A stretch of 64,000 bases of DNA from Streptomyces sp. SCSIO 75703 (GCF_036607905.1 NZ_CP144555.1:2294001-2358000), one strand, 5' to 3'; shown: positions 44,509 to 54,669, counted from the first letter of the stretch. The notes: generated from the sequence alone by a model not told the origin. A program made the numbers and translations.

Positions 44509-44535
44509 AACAGTGCCGGGGCCCCGGACATTCCC
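44509..44535 (-). promoter_or_regulatory. SigR-dependent autoregulatory promoter sigRp2
   Basis: On the minus strand, GGGAAT (44535-44530), an 18-base spacer and GTT (44511-44509) reproduce the SigR consensus GGGAAT-N18-GTT exactly. It sits just past the stop of the upstream hydrolase gene and about 60 bases before the extended SigR start at 44450. Confidence 0.85.
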
Positions 44536-44541
44536 GGGGCG

Positions 44542-45189
44542 TCAGGCGAGCGACCGGGTCCAGTCGGCGACGGCGTCGGTGACGAGGGAGAGGGCCTCGT
44601 CCTGGCCGATTCCGGCCCGTCGGGGAACGGCGAAGCCGTGGTCGGCGGAGGGCACGGCGACGAGGCGGTGCGGTCCGTCGGGGAACTCCTCCGGGCGGCC
44701 GAAGGGGTCCCTGGCGCCCTGGACGACGAGGGTGGGCACGCCGACGGCGAGCAGTTCCCCGGCGCGGGACCGTTCGGGCCTGCCGGGCGGGTGCAGCGGG
44801 AAGGCGAGCGCGAGGACGGCGCGGGCGCCCAGTTCGGCGGCGGTGCGGCAGGCGACCCGGGCCCCGGCGCTGCGCCCGCCGGAGATCACCGGCAGCCCGG
44901 TCGCGGCCAGGGCGGGCCGGATGCCGCGCCAGCCGGTGTCCAGGGTCTTCGGGGCGGGCGCCAGTCTCCTTCCGGCCACTCGCCAGGGCTGTTCGACGAG
45001 GACGACGGTGACGCCGTGGGCGGGCAGCGCCCCGGCCAGCGCCCGCAGGTCGCGCGCCTCGATGCCGCCGCCCGCGCCGTGGCCGAGGGCCAGCAGGAGG
45101 CGGGGCCGCGGGGCCCGGTGCCAGGTGAGGCGGGCGGTGCCCGCGTCGGTCTCCAGGGTCTGCGTGGTCCCGCCGGTCGCACTCGTCAC
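44542..45189 (-). CDS. Alpha/beta hydrolase (dienelactone-hydrolase-like)
   Basis: A 215-residue alpha/beta hydrolase. The oxyanion turn is [15 protein letters not shown], the nucleophile elbow [14 protein letters not shown] (Ser), the acid appears in [14 protein letters not shown] and the His in [14 protein letters not shown] 45189 is one base from the stop of the SRAP gene, so the two form an operon. Substrate unknown. Confidence 0.82.
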   Translation of the reverse strand: MTSATGGTTQTLETDAGTARLTWHRAPRPRLLLALGHGAGGGIEARDLRALAGALPAHGVTVVLVEQPWRVAGRRLAPAPKTLDTGWRGIRPALAATGLPVISGGRSAGARVACRTAAELGARAVLALAFPLHPPGRPERSRAGELLAVGVPTLVVQGARDPFGRPEEFPDGPHRLVAVPSADHGFAVPRRAGIGQDEALSLVTDAVADWTRSLA

Positions 45190-45190
45190 G

Positions 45191-46006
45191 TCAGAAGAGT
45201 GTGCCCTCTTCCGGCGCCTCCAGCTCCGTCAGCAGCTCCGGCCCGTTGTTGCGGACGTCGCTGACGGCCGTGGGGACCGGGTGGGCGCGCAGCAGCCCGG
45301 GGGGCGGCGGGAGCAGCAGCGCGGCCAGGTCGCCGGGGTCGGTGCGCGCCGGGTCGAGCCAGTCGTCCCACCGGTCCGGCGTCAGCATCAGCGGCATCCG
45401 GGGGTGGATCTCGGCGAGGGAGGCCGGGCCGTCGGCCGGGGCGGCGGCGAGGGGGGTGGCCTCCGCCTCGGTGGTGATCACCGCGCACGTCACCCACCAG
45501 GCCCCGGGGTGGCCGCCCCGCAGCGTGGGGTCCCGCCAGAACTCGTACAGCCCCGCCATGGCGAAGACCGAGCCGTCGGCCGGGGTGACGAAGTAGGGCT
45601 GCTTGCGGGGGCGTTTGCGGCGCCCCTCGACCTCCAGTTCCCGTTCCTGGCGGCCGGTGACCCACTCGTAGTAGCCGTCGGCGGGGAGCAGGCAGCGGCG
45701 GGTGGCGAAGGCCTGGCGGAAGGAGGGCTTCTCGTGGACCGTCTCCGCGCGGGCGTTGATCATGCGGGCGGCGCCCTCGGGCGTCCTGGACCAGGAGGGC
45801 ACCAGCCCCCAGCGCAGCCGGCGCAGCTGCCGGGAGGGCCGGGGGTCGGGGCTGCCCTTCAGGGGGCGGTCCAGGACCGCGTAGACCTCCTTGGTCGGGG
45901 CCACGTTGTAGTCGGGCTCCAGGGTCTCCTCGGGCTCCCAGGTCTCTATCCCGAAGACACCCGCGAGCTCCTCGGGCCCCCGACTGGCCGCGTACCGTCC
46001 GCACAT
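45191..46006 (-). CDS. SRAP/HMCES-family abasic-site DNA-protein crosslink protein (YedK-like)
   Basis: A 271-residue SOS-response-associated protein. It begins MCGRYAAS, whose Cys2 (N-terminal after Met removal) crosslinks to abasic sites in single-stranded DNA. Other family signatures are YNVAPTKEV, RLRWGLVPSW, MINARAETVHEKPSFRQAF, RCLLPADGYYEW and IHPRMPLML. Location next to the SigR module may link it to oxidative damage, but no SigR promoter is seen upstream. Confidence 0.9.
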   Translation of the reverse strand: MCGRYAASRGPEELAGVFGIETWEPEETLEPDYNVAPTKEVYAVLDRPLKGSPDPRPSRQLRRLRWGLVPSWSRTPEGAARMINARAETVHEKPSFRQAFATRRCLLPADGYYEWVTGRQERELEVEGRRKRPRKQPYFVTPADGSVFAMAGLYEFWRDPTLRGGHPGAWWVTCAVITTEAEATPLAAAPADGPASLAEIHPRMPLMLTPDRWDDWLDPARTDPGDLAALLLPPPPGLLRAHPVPTAVSDVRNNGPELLTELEAPEEGTLF

Positions 46007-46665
46007 GCTGGAAAACCACCCCTCGTGAACCCGTGAACCCGTGAACCCGTGAACCGTGCACCCGCGCGGACACCGGGCCGGGCGGTCCCCGGCCCGGCCG
46101 GCGGGGCGCCGGCCCGCGCCGCGTCCGTCGCCCCGGCCGCCGGGCCCGCTGTGTCCGGGGTGAGGTGCCGGCCCGGGTCCGCCCGGCTCCCGGTCCCGCG
46201 CTCCCGTCACCGGGAGACGACCAAGGGTGCCAGACGGTGTCCGGGCACGGCCGCGGCGTACCCGGTGCCGGCGGCCGTGGGCCGGCCGGCCGTGACCTCC
46301 CGGCGCCGGGCGGGTGTGCGCCGGGGGCGGGGCCCCGGCCCCGCGGCCGGGCCCGCCGGGGCCGGGGCGGTCCCTCCCGCCGGCCCCACCGCCCGGCCGG
46401 CCCCGTCCCGCGCACCACGCGCCCGCGGGCCCGGCCGCGAGGGCACCGCCGCCGTGGCCAGGCGCCGGGCGGCAGCCCGCGAGCGCGCGCCGCGTGCCGC
46501 GGACCGCACGGCCGGCGGGAACGATCGCCGCCGCCCCGGCGTCTCACCCACCGTCCGCACAGACGTGCCACACTGCCAGGCCCGCCCCTGTCCGGGCCGC
46601 CGGCTCCCGGCAGGGCCCGGCACCCCCACCTGATCGTCCGCGCACCCGAGGAGTCCCCGCCCCCC
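46007..46665. other. GC-rich intergenic region with no supported gene
   Basis: A 659-base gap between the SRAP gene and the M50-like gene. Open frames here encode Pro/Arg/Ala-rich sequence without stop codons because of composition. It contains the octamer array at 46024-46057. Promoters for both flanking divergent genes must lie here. Confidence 0.5.
46024..46057. repeat. Tandem CGTGAACC octamer, four copies
   Basis: CGTGAACC is repeated four times head to tail immediately upstream of the SRAP start (46006). In the SRAP transcript it would fall in the 5' leader or promoter. Confidence 0.8.
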
Positions 46666-47388
46666 ATGGACCACCGCGCATCCGCCTCGCTCGCCACCCT
46701 CTGGGACGAGGTCTCCGGCACCCAGCCCGGCCCCGACCTGTGGGTGGTGATCGTGACGCTGGCCGCCGCGTTCGCGGTGGTCGCCCTGCGCGGGTCCTGG
46801 CGGGTGGCCCGCAACGCGATCACCATCGCGCACGAGGGCGGCCACGGGCTCGTGGCGCTGCTCACCGGCCGCACCCTGACCGGGATCACGCTGCACTCCG
46901 ACACCAGCGGCCTCACGGTCAGCCGGGGCAAGCCGCACGGGATCGGCATGATCCTCACCGCCGTGGCGGGGTACACCGCTCCCCCGCTGCTGGGGCTGGG
47001 CGGGGCCGCGCTGCTGGCCTCGGGCCGGATCACGCTGCTGTTGTGGCTGGCGACGGCGCTGCTGCTGGCGCTGCTGGTGATGATCCGCAATCCGTACGGG
47101 GTGCTGACGGTGCTGCTGAGCGGCGGCGCCTTCGTCCTGGTGTCGTGGCTGACCGGTCCGCAGGTGCAGGCGGCGTTCGCGTACGCGGTGGTGTGGTTCC
47201 TGCTGCTCGGCGGGGTGCGGCCGGCGTTCGAGCTCCAGGTGATGCGGTCCCGGGGCGGCGCGGGCGACTCGGACGCGGACCAGCTCGCCCGGCTGACGCA
47301 CGCCCCGGCGGCGGTGTGGTTCCTGCTCTTCCACGCGGTGTCGCTGTGCTCGCTGCTCGGCGGCGGACGGTGGCTGCTGGGTCTGTGA
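46666..47388 (+). CDS. M50B-like integral membrane protease
   Basis: A 240-residue membrane protein. The zinc-protease motif IAHEGGHGLVALLTG (HExxH) sits after the first membrane segment, followed by four to five further segments (MILTAVAGYTAPPLLGLGG; LLLWLATALLLALLVMI). This arrangement matches the peptidase M50B-like family. Substrates could be membrane regulators such as anti-sigma factors, but that is speculation. ATG 46666. Confidence 0.82.
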   Translation: MDHRASASLATLWDEVSGTQPGPDLWVVIVTLAAAFAVVALRGSWRVARNAITIAHEGGHGLVALLTGRTLTGITLHSDTSGLTVSRGKPHGIGMILTAVAGYTAPPLLGLGGAALLASGRITLLLWLATALLLALLVMIRNPYGVLTVLLSGGAFVLVSWLTGPQVQAAFAYAVVWFLLLGGVRPAFELQVMRSRGGAGDSDADQLARLTHAPAAVWFLLFHAVSLCSLLGGGRWLLGL

Positions 47389-47586
47389 GCCGTCTCACGG
47401 AGGTACCCGCGCGCCCGGGGCGGCGGACCCGTCCGGTGGACGGCGACGGTCCCGTGGCGAGCACACTCGAAAGAGGGGAACGCTCACGTGTATCCGCGCG
47501 GTACCTCCCAGGTGTTCGCGGTTCGGTCGGGTTCCGCCAACTTCGATCAAGATCTCCGTTCCCGGGGAGCCACTAAAGTGGGGCCC

Positions 47587-48903
47587 ATGACCGTGAATTC
47601 CGCGCAGTCCGCCCTCTGGCCCGCTCCCCACGCGAGCGGCGCCGTCGACGCCACCGTTCATGTGCCGGGATCGAAATCGGTCACCAACCGCGCACTGGTG
47701 CTGGCCGCCCTCGCCGCCGAGCCCGGCTGGCTGCGCCGCCCGCTGCGCTCGCGCGACACCCTGCTGATGGCCGAGGCCCTGCGCACGCTGGGCGTCGAGA
47801 TCGAGGAGGGCGTCGGTCCGGACGGCACCGGCGAGTTCTGGCGGGTCATCCCGGCCGGGCTGCGCGGACCGGCCACCGTCGACGTCGGCAACGCCGGCAC
47901 GGTCATGCGCTTCCTGCCGCCGGTGACCACGCTCGCCGACGGCCCCGTCCGCTTCGACGGCGACCCCCGTTCCTACGAGCGCCCCCTGCACGGCGTGATC
48001 GACGCGCTGCGTGCCCTCGGCGCCCGTATCGACGACGACGGGCGCGGCGCCCTGCCGATGACCGTGCACGGCGGCGGTGCCCTGGAGGGCGGCCCGGTCG
48101 AGGTCGACGCGTCCTCCTCCTCACAGTTCGTGAGCGCCCTGCTGCTCTCCGGCCCGCGCTTCAACCAGGGCGTCGAGGTCCGCCACACCGGTTCGGCGCT
48201 GCCGTCGATGCCGCACATCCGGATGACCGTCGACATGCTGCGCGCGGCCGGCGCCCAGGTGGACACCCCGGAGTCCGGCGGCGAGCCCGACGTCTGGCGG
48301 GTCACGCCGGGCGCGCTGCTCGGCCGCGACCTGACGATCGAGCCCGACCTCTCCAACGCGCAGCCCTTCCTCGCGGCGGCCCTGATCACCGGCGGCAAGG
48401 TCGTCGTCCCGGACTGGCCGGCGCGCACCACCCAGCCCGGCGACCGGCTCCGCGAGATCTTCACGGAGATGGGCGGCTCCTGCGAACTGACCGACCGGGG
48501 CCTGGTCTTCACCGGCACGGGCCGGGTGCACGGCATCGACGTCGACCTGAGCGAGGTCGGCGAGCTGACCCCCGGCATCGCGGCCGTCGCGGCCCTCGCG
48601 GACTCCCCCTCCACCCTGCGCGGGGTCGCCCACCTGCGCCTGCACGAGACGGACCGCCTGGCCGCGCTCACCAAGGAGATCAACGCGCTGGGCGGCGACG
48701 TCACCGAGACCGCCGACGGCCTGCACATCCGCCCGCGCCCCCTGCACGGCGGCGTCTTCCACACCTACGAGGACCACCGCATGGCCACCGCCGGCACGGT
48801 CATCGGCCTCGCCGTCGGGGGCGTGGAGATCGAGAACGTGGCGACCACCGCGAAGACACTGCCCGACTTCCCCGACCTGTGGACCGGGATGCTCGGGGCG
48901 TAG
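47587..48903 (+). CDS. aroA: 5-enolpyruvylshikimate-3-phosphate synthase
   Basis: A 438-residue EPSP synthase of the shikimate pathway. Substrate-binding motifs include [41 protein letters not shown] and [23 protein letters not shown] 47587 has only GTGGGG upstream. The gene is 12 bases from rsgA on the same strand, a conserved pairing in actinobacteria. Confidence 0.95.
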   Translation: MTVNSAQSALWPAPHASGAVDATVHVPGSKSVTNRALVLAALAAEPGWLRRPLRSRDTLLMAEALRTLGVEIEEGVGPDGTGEFWRVIPAGLRGPATVDVGNAGTVMRFLPPVTTLADGPVRFDGDPRSYERPLHGVIDALRALGARIDDDGRGALPMTVHGGGALEGGPVEVDASSSSQFVSALLLSGPRFNQGVEVRHTGSALPSMPHIRMTVDMLRAAGAQVDTPESGGEPDVWRVTPGALLGRDLTIEPDLSNAQPFLAAALITGGKVVVPDWPARTTQPGDRLREIFTEMGGSCELTDRGLVFTGTGRVHGIDVDLSEVGELTPGIAAVAALADSPSTLRGVAHLRLHETDRLAALTKEINALGGDVTETADGLHIRPRPLHGGVFHTYEDHRMATAGTVIGLAVGGVEIENVATTAKTLPDFPDLWTGMLGA

Positions 48904-48915
48904 GGACGGTTCGTC

Positions 48916-49926
48916 ATGCGCCGCTACGGCAAGCACACCGACGAGGACGACATCCGCACCCGGCCCAGCCGCAGGGGCAACCGGCCGCGCACGCACCTGC
49001 GGCCCAAGCACGAGGACGCCTCCGAGGGCCTCGTGCTGACCGTGGACCGGGGCCGGCTGACCTGTCTCGTAGGGGACCGGGTCGTGGTGGCGATGAAGGC
49101 CCGCGAACTGGGCCGCAAGGCCGCGGTCGTGGGCGACCGGGTGGCGCTGGTCGGCGACCTGTCCGGGAGGAAGGACACCCTCGCGCGGATCGTCCGCATC
49201 GAGGAGCGCACGTCGGTGCTGCGCCGCACCGCGGACGACGACGACCCGTACGAACGCGTCGTCGTCGCCAACGCCGACCAGCTCGCCGTCGTCACCGCCC
49301 TCGCCGACCCCGAGCCGCGCCCCCGGCTCATCGACCGCTGCCTGGTCGCCGCGTTCGACGGCGGGCTGACGCCGCTGCTGGTGATGACCAAGTCGGACCT
49401 CGCCCCTCCGGAACAACTCCTGGAGCTGTACGGCGCCCTGGACATCCCGCACGTCGTCACCAGCCGCGAGGGGCTGGCGAACGGCGAGGCCGCCGACCTG
49501 GTGCGCGAGCACCTGGACGGCAAGGTCACCGCCTTCGTCGGGCACTCCGGCGTCGGCAAGACCACCCTCGTCAACGCCCTGGTGGCCGAGGACCGGCGGC
49601 GCAGCACGGGCCGGGTCAACGCCGTCACCGGACGCGGCCGGCACACCACGACCTCCGCGCTGGCGCTGCCGCTGCCGGACGGGGGCGGCTGGGTCGTCGA
49701 CACCCCGGGCGTACGGTCGTTCGGCCTGGCCCACGTCGACCCGTCCCGGGTCATCCACGCCTTCCCCGACCTGGAGCCGGGCACGGCGGGCTGCCCGCGC
49801 GCGTGCGGCCACGACGAACCGGACTGCGCGCTGGACGCGTGGGTCGCCGAGGGACACGCCGACCCGGCGCGGCTGTACTCGCTGCGGCGGCTGCTGGCGA
49901 CGCGGGAGCGGAAGGAAGGCGACTGA
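48916..49926 (+). CDS. rsgA: Ribosome small-subunit GTPase RsgA
   Basis: A 336-residue circularly permuted GTPase for 30S maturation. The G4 motif MTKSDL precedes G1 GHSGVGKTTLVNAL and G3 DTPGVRSFGL, which is the diagnostic permutation. A zinc site follows (GCPRACGHDEPDCAL). The N-terminal OB-fold domain covers about residues 35-110. Co-transcribed with aroA. Confidence 0.93.
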   Translation: MRRYGKHTDEDDIRTRPSRRGNRPRTHLRPKHEDASEGLVLTVDRGRLTCLVGDRVVVAMKARELGRKAAVVGDRVALVGDLSGRKDTLARIVRIEERTSVLRRTADDDDPYERVVVANADQLAVVTALADPEPRPRLIDRCLVAAFDGGLTPLLVMTKSDLAPPEQLLELYGALDIPHVVTSREGLANGEAADLVREHLDGKVTAFVGHSGVGKTTLVNALVAEDRRRSTGRVNAVTGRGRHTTTSALALPLPDGGGWVVDTPGVRSFGLAHVDPSRVIHAFPDLEPGTAGCPRACGHDEPDCALDAWVAEGHADPARLYSLRRLLATRERKEGD

Positions 49927-50043
49927 CCTCGCGTGGTTTGCCATGCCCCGCCACCGGTAAGTGCATAATCGCACCAAGCCGGATGCAAGCACGAGTAAAA
50001 CCTGACGAAGCGGTCACGGTACGGGGTTACGGGAGGACGACAC

Positions 50044-50367
50044 ATGGCGTGGCTGCTGCTCATCGTGGCCGGGGTGCTCGAAACCGGCTTCGCCGTGTGC
50101 CTCAAGCTCTCGCACGGCTTCACCCGGCTCTGGCCGACCGTCGCCTTCTGCGCCTTCGCGCTGGGCAGTTTCGGCCTGTTGACGCTCGCGCTGAAGAAGC
50201 TGGACGTGGGTCCGGCGTACGCGGTGTGGACCGGTATCGGCGCGGCGGGCACCGCCATCTACGGGATGGTGTTCCTCGGCGACCTGGTCTCCACGCTGAA
50301 GATCGTGTCGATCACCCTGGTCATTGTCGGCGTGGTCGGCCTGCAACTCTCGGGCTCGGCGCACTGA
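50044..50367 (+). CDS. sugE: SMR-family guanidinium/quaternary ammonium exporter
   Basis: A 107-residue four-helix transporter. The conserved Glu is in LLLIVAGVLETGFAVCLKLS, and VGPAYAVWTGIGAAGTAIYG is the SMR signature. The SugE/Gdx branch exports guanidinium. ATG 50044 has GGGAGG upstream. A riboswitch is common upstream of such genes; I could not validate one in the 117-base leader. Convergent with the TetR gene. Confidence 0.9.
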   Translation: MAWLLLIVAGVLETGFAVCLKLSHGFTRLWPTVAFCAFALGSFGLLTLALKKLDVGPAYAVWTGIGAAGTAIYGMVFLGDLVSTLKIVSITLVIVGVVGLQLSGSAH

Positions 50368-50380
50368 GTTCGGGCGTCCC

Positions 50381-50986
50381 TCACCACGCCAGTCCCCGCG
50401 GCAGGGCGGTCCGCAGCAGTTCCGTCACCCCGCCCTCGGGCGGCGCCGCGACGCAGGACAGGGCGAGCCGCGCCGTCAGTTCCGCGGCACGGGCGAGGTC
50501 GGCGGCCTCCGCGCGGGAGGTGCCGGGCCCGGACAGCACGGCGACGGCGCGGTCGCGGACCACGGCCACCAGGTCGGCGGGCGAGGGCAGCGGACCGTCG
50601 GCGCGGCGCTGCGCCGGCACCAGGGCGGAGGACGGGACGGCGCGCAGCGTCACCCGGGGCAGCCGGGCGTCCCAGCAGCCGGTGAGCAGCGCCCGCGCCA
50701 ACGCGCTGCCCCGGGCCGCCGCCACGGTCCACTGGGCGGTCGCGGCGAGGCTCTCACGGGCGTCGCCGGCCCCGGACAGGGCGCGGTCGACGCCCTGGAG
50801 GTAGGCGTCCGCCTCCCGGCGCACGAGGGCGCGGGCGACGCCCTCCTTGCTGCCGAACTCGTTGTACAGCGTCTGCCGGGACACGCCGGCCGACGCGGCC
50901 ACCTCCACCATCCGCACGGCGGACCAGGGGCGTCGGGTCAACGCCCCGGACGCGGCGTCGAGCAGGGACTCCCGGGCTCCGGGCAT
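50381..50986 (-). CDS. TetR-family transcriptional regulator
   Basis: A 201-residue repressor. The helix-turn-helix reads [31 protein letters not shown]. The C-terminal ligand domain is Ala-rich. ATG 50986 has GGAGG five to six bases upstream. It ends 14 bases from sugE in convergent orientation and is divergent from hisN, so either could be its target. Ligand unknown. Confidence 0.87.
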   Translation of the reverse strand: MPGARESLLDAASGALTRRPWSAVRMVEVAASAGVSRQTLYNEFGSKEGVARALVRREADAYLQGVDRALSGAGDARESLAATAQWTVAAARGSALARALLTGCWDARLPRVTLRAVPSSALVPAQRRADGPLPSPADLVAVVRDRAVAVLSGPGTSRAEAADLARAAELTARLALSCVAAPPEGGVTELLRTALPRGLAW

Positions 50987-51128
50987 CAGCGCCTCCGACG
51001 GGCCGAGCGGCTGTGCGCCCAGATTTGACGCGCCCGGGACCCCTGTCAAGGCTCCTCGCGCCGCCGTGCCACGCCGTGCGGGGCGACCCTGGTGGCCGCG
51101 CCCCTCGTCCGGCCGATACCGTGACGGC

Positions 51129-51929
51129 ATGCCGGACTACCTCGACGATCTCCGCCTCGCCCATGTCCTCGCGGACGCCGCCGACGCCACGACGATGGAG
51201 CGCTTCAAGGCCCTCGATCTGAAGGTCGAGACCAAGCCGGACATGACGCCGGTGACGGAGGCCGACAAGGCCGCGGAGGAGCTGATCCGCGGTCACCTCC
51301 AGCGCGCCCGGCCCCGCGACGCCGTCCTCGGCGAGGAGTACGGCGTGGAGGGCACCGGCCCGCGCCGCTGGGTGATCGACCCGATCGACGGCACCAAGAA
51401 CTACGTGCGCGGGGTGCCCGTCTGGGCCACCCTCATCTCCCTGATGGAGGCCGCCGAGGGCGGTTACCGGCCGGTCGTGGGCGTGGTCTCCGCCCCGGCG
51501 CTGGGCCGCCGCTGGTGGGCCGCGCTGGGCCACGGCGCCTTCTCCGGACGCAGTCTGACCTCGGCGTCCCGGCTGCACGTCTCCAGCGTGTCGCGGCTGT
51601 CCGACGCCTCCTTCGCGTACTCCTCGCTGAGCGGCTGGGAGGAGCGCGGGCTGCTGGACGGTTTCCTCGACCTGTCCCGCTCGGTGTGGCGCACGCGCGC
51701 GTACGGCGACTTCTGGCCGTACATGATGGTCGCCGAGGGCTCGGTCGACCTGTGCGCCGAGCCCGAGCTGTCGCTGTGGGACATGGCCGCCAACGCGATC
51801 ATCGTCACCGAGGCGGGGGGCTCCTTCACGGGCCTCGACGGCCGTCCCGGTCCGCACGGCGGCAACGCGGCGGCGTCGAACGGGCTGCTCCACGACGAAC
51901 TGCTGGGGTACCTCGGCCGACGCTCCTGA
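51129..51929 (+). CDS. hisN: Histidinol-phosphate phosphatase (inositol monophosphatase family)
   Basis: A 266-residue Mg-dependent phosphatase. The metal-binding motifs are [23 protein letters not shown] and [18 protein letters not shown]. In S. coelicolor the orthologue supplies the missing histidinol phosphatase of histidine biosynthesis. ATG 51129. Divergent from the TetR gene. Confidence 0.9.
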   Translation: MPDYLDDLRLAHVLADAADATTMERFKALDLKVETKPDMTPVTEADKAAEELIRGHLQRARPRDAVLGEEYGVEGTGPRRWVIDPIDGTKNYVRGVPVWATLISLMEAAEGGYRPVVGVVSAPALGRRWWAALGHGAFSGRSLTSASRLHVSSVSRLSDASFAYSSLSGWEERGLLDGFLDLSRSVWRTRAYGDFWPYMMVAEGSVDLCAEPELSLWDMAANAIIVTEAGGSFTGLDGRPGPHGGNAAASNGLLHDELLGYLGRRS

Positions 51930-52063
51930 GCGCCCCTTTTCTCCCCCTACGCGCCCCCTTGTTGGGTCCCTCTTTACCTGCCACTCTGGGGAACCCCATT
52001 TGTGAACTCGTGAATCCCGGGTCTCCCCGGATTCCGGCTCTCCGGCAGGAGGTGGCTCACCCC

Positions 52064-52471
52064 ATGCTCGTCCGTGACGCCATGAGCAAGGTCGTCCTCA
52101 CCATCGGTCCCGCCCACACCCTGCGCCAGGCCGCCACGCTGATGTCCGCGCGCCGGGTCGGCGCGGCCGTGGTCCACGACCCGGACGCCGGGGGCATCGG
52201 CATCCTCACCGAACGGGACATCCTCGACTCCGTCGGCCGGGGCCAGGACCCGGACGGTGAGCACGCGCACGCGCACACCACCACCGACGTCGTGTTCGCC
52301 GCGCCCACCTGGACGGTGGAGGAGGCGGCGCGGGCCATGGCGCACGGCGGGTTCCGCCACCTGATCGTCCTGGACCGCGACGAGCCGGTCGGCGTGGTCT
52401 CGGTGCGCGACATCATCCGCTGCTGGGCTCCGGCCCGCGCGCGCCGCGCCAGCCCGGCCGTCACGGCCTGA
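52064..52471 (+). CDS. Paired CBS-domain protein
   Basis: A 135-residue protein made of two CBS motifs: VRDAMSKVVLTIGPAHTLRQ with GILTERDILDSV, and TTTDVVFAAPTWTVEEAARA with GVVSVRDIIRCW. A His-rich joint (GEHAHAHTT) links them. Such modules bind adenine nucleotides. ATG 52064 has AGGAGG at a long spacing. No partner enzyme domain is fused. Confidence 0.85.
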   Translation: MLVRDAMSKVVLTIGPAHTLRQAATLMSARRVGAAVVHDPDAGGIGILTERDILDSVGRGQDPDGEHAHAHTTTDVVFAAPTWTVEEAARAMAHGGFRHLIVLDRDEPVGVVSVRDIIRCWAPARARRASPAVTA

Positions 52472-52546
52472 CCGGCGATGCGGCGGCGCCGTGCGGCGCA
52501 CCGCGCACGGCGGACGGCACACGGCGGACGGCGGACGGCACACGAA

Positions 52547-52586
52547 CGGCGGGCCGGACCCCCGTTCCCGGGGATCCGGCCCGCCG
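52547..52586. terminator. Terminator between CBS gene and catalase
   Basis: CGGCGGGCCGG (52547-52557) pairs with CCGGCCCGCCG (52576-52586), with an inner CCCC/GGGG pair. It lies between convergent genes. Directly to its left are short direct repeats of GGCGGACGGCACAC. Confidence 0.65.
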
Positions 52587-52612
52587 CCGGGTGAGCGGTC
52601 CGGTGCCGGTCG

Positions 52613-54064
52613 TCAGCCGCGCAGGGCCTGGACCGCGGCCTCCAGCCGCTTGCCGAAGTCGGCGTCCGCCTGGCGGAAGTTGCCGATGGCGCGCTCGATG
52701 ATGTCGTCCCGCGAGACGCCGGAGATGGCGCCCGCCAGGTTGGAGACGAGGCGCTCCTTCTCGTCCTCCGACATCAGCCGGTACAGGTTGCCCGCCTGGA
52801 CGAAGTCGTTGTCCTCGGCGTGCGAGGGGGCCACGTGGTCGCCGGTGACACCGGAGACCGCGACCGGCTCCCACAGCGGGCGGTCGGTCTGGAAGGGACC
52901 GCCGAAGCTGTTCGGCTCGTAGTTCTTCGCGCCCTTGTGACGGCCGTCGTACAGGTAGCCGTCACGGGAGTGGGTGCGCGCCTCGGTGGCGTGCGGGCGG
53001 TTCACCGGCAGGTGGTCGGCGTTGATGCCGACGCGGTAGCGGTGGGCGTCGCCGTAGGCGAAGAGGCGGCCCTGGAGCATCTTGTCCGGGGAGGGGCCGA
53101 TACCGGGCACGAAGTGCGCCGGGGAGAAGATCGACTGCTCGACCTCGGCGAAGATGTTCTCCGGGTTGCGGTTGAGTTCGAGCTTGCCGAACTCGATGAC
53201 CGGGTAGTCCGCGTGCGGCCACACCTTGGTGAGGTCGAAGGGGTTGAAGCGGTAGGTCGCCGCGTCCGCGACGGGCATGATCTGCACGCCGACGGTCCAG
53301 CTCGGGAAGTCGCCGCGCTCGATGGCCTCGCGCAGGTCGCGCTGGTGGGAGTCGGGGTCCTCACCGGCGAGCTTGGCGGCCTCCTCGGCGGTCAGGCACT
53401 TGATGCCCTGGTCCGTCTTGAAGTGGTACTTGACCCAGAAGGCCTCGCCCGCCTCGTTGCTCCACTGGTAGGTGTGCGAGCCGAAGCCGTCCATGTGACG
53501 GTAGGACGCCGGGATGCCGCGGTCGCCGAAGAGCCAGGTCACCTGGTGGGTGGACTCGGGCGACAGGCCCCAGAAGTCCCAGACGTTGTCCGCCTCCTGC
53601 GAGCCCGTGTACGGGTCGCGCTTCTGGGTGTGGATGAAGTCGGGGAACTTGATGGCGTCCTTGACGAAGAACACCGGGGTGTTGTTGCCGACGAGGTCGT
53701 AGTTGCCCTCCTCGGTGTAGAACTTCAGGGCGAAACCGCGCGGGTCGCGCACGGCGTCCGGCGCGCCCAGGTTGCCGGCCACGGTGGAGAAGCGGAGGAA
53801 GGTCTCCGTCTCCTTGCCGACCTCGGAGAGGAACTTGGCCCGCGTGTACCGGGTGACGTCGGCGGTCACCGTGAAGGTGCCGTAGGCGCCGGCACCGCGG
53901 GCGTGTACCACGCGCTCCGGGATGCGCTCACGGTTGAAGTGCGCCAGCTTCTCCAGCAGGTGCTGGTCCTGGACGAGCACCGGGCCGCCGACACCGGCGG
54001 TCTCGCTCTGCTGGTTGTCGGCTACCGGAGCTCCGGCCTCGGTCGTCAGCGGTCCCACAGTCAC
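52613..54064 (-). CDS. katA: Monofunctional haem catalase
   Basis: A 483-residue clade 3-type catalase. The active-site His lies in [18 protein letters not shown], the Asn in [13 protein letters not shown], and the haem-ligand Tyr in [18 protein letters not shown] 54064 has AGGAGG upstream. It is divergent from a Fur-family regulator, the usual arrangement for the hydrogen-peroxide-inducible catalase and its repressor CatR in Streptomyces. Confidence 0.94.
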   Translation of the reverse strand: MTVGPLTTEAGAPVADNQQSETAGVGGPVLVQDQHLLEKLAHFNRERIPERVVHARGAGAYGTFTVTADVTRYTRAKFLSEVGKETETFLRFSTVAGNLGAPDAVRDPRGFALKFYTEEGNYDLVGNNTPVFFVKDAIKFPDFIHTQKRDPYTGSQEADNVWDFWGLSPESTHQVTWLFGDRGIPASYRHMDGFGSHTYQWSNEAGEAFWVKYHFKTDQGIKCLTAEEAAKLAGEDPDSHQRDLREAIERGDFPSWTVGVQIMPVADAATYRFNPFDLTKVWPHADYPVIEFGKLELNRNPENIFAEVEQSIFSPAHFVPGIGPSPDKMLQGRLFAYGDAHRYRVGINADHLPVNRPHATEARTHSRDGYLYDGRHKGAKNYEPNSFGGPFQTDRPLWEPVAVSGVTGDHVAPSHAEDNDFVQAGNLYRLMSEDEKERLVSNLAGAISGVSRDDIIERAIGNFRQADADFGKRLEAAVQALRG

Positions 54065-54120
54065 GTACGCCTCCTGCGCCAATCCACGAACCTGTCTCTT
54101 GCCAATGCCGATCGCAATCC

Positions 54121-54138
54121 TACAATGGACAATGTCTA
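54121..54138. promoter_or_regulatory. AT-rich operator candidate between catalase and Fur-family regulator
   Basis: TACAATGGACAATGTCTA is the only AT-rich, partly palindromic stretch in the 140-base gap (GACAATGTC core). Fur/PerR-type repressors bind such sequences. Inferred to mediate CatR control of katA. Confidence 0.5.
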
Positions 54139-54204
54139 AGTCAAGCAACACTCCAAAGTCACACTCGTTCGGGACTTGGTCCCCCTGCTGTTAGGCTGGT
54201 CTTC

Positions 54205-54621
54205 ATGAGCGACCTACTGGAACGGCTGCGCGGACGCGGATGGCGCATGACCGCGCAGCGGCGCGTCGTGGCCGAGGTCCTCGACGGCGAACACGTCCAT
54301 CTGACGGCCGACGAGGTGCACGCGCGGGCCGTCGCCAAGCTGCCCGAGATCTCCCGCGCGACCGTGTACAACACGCTCGGTGAGCTGGTCTCGCTCGGCG
54401 AGGTGCTGGAAGTGGCGACCGACAAGCGCGCCAAGCGGTACGACCCGAACGCCCACAAGCCCCACCACCACCTGGTCTGCGCGCGCTGCGGCGCGATCCG
54501 GGACGTGCACCCCATCGGTAACCCGCTGGCCGACCTCCCCGACTCGGAGCGCTTCGGCTTCACCGTGTCGGACGTCGAGGTGACCTACCGGGGCACCTGC
54601 CCGACCTGCGCCACGGCCTGA
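54205..54621 (+). CDS. catR: Fur-family peroxide-sensing regulator
   Basis: A 138-residue Fur/PerR-type repressor. The winged helix is MTAQRRVVAEVLDGEHVHLT with EISRATVYNTLGELVSLGEV. Metal sites include HKPHHHLVCARCGAIRDVHP and the C-terminal CPTCA, giving the structural Zn(Cys)4 site. It faces katA, which it probably represses until peroxide oxidises the metal site. ATG 54205, weak ribosome-binding site. Confidence 0.88.
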   Translation: MSDLLERLRGRGWRMTAQRRVVAEVLDGEHVHLTADEVHARAVAKLPEISRATVYNTLGELVSLGEVLEVATDKRAKRYDPNAHKPHHHLVCARCGAIRDVHPIGNPLADLPDSERFGFTVSDVEVTYRGTCPTCATA

Positions 54622-54627
54622 TCCGCT

Positions 54628-54669
54628 CGGCATGGAGCCCGGCACCTGAGAGTGCCGGGCTCCATGCCG
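54628..54669. terminator. Terminator after the Fur-family gene
   Basis: A perfect 18-bp stem (54628-54645 with 54652-54669; core CATGGAGCCCGGCAC) and a 6-base loop, seven bases past the stop. Confidence 0.85.

Noticed and set aside
49975..50043. Possible guanidine-III riboswitch upstream of sugE
   Set aside because: The stretch CCTGACGAAGCGG... resembles the consensus start, but the expected stems do not pair in this sequence. A covariance-model search would settle it.
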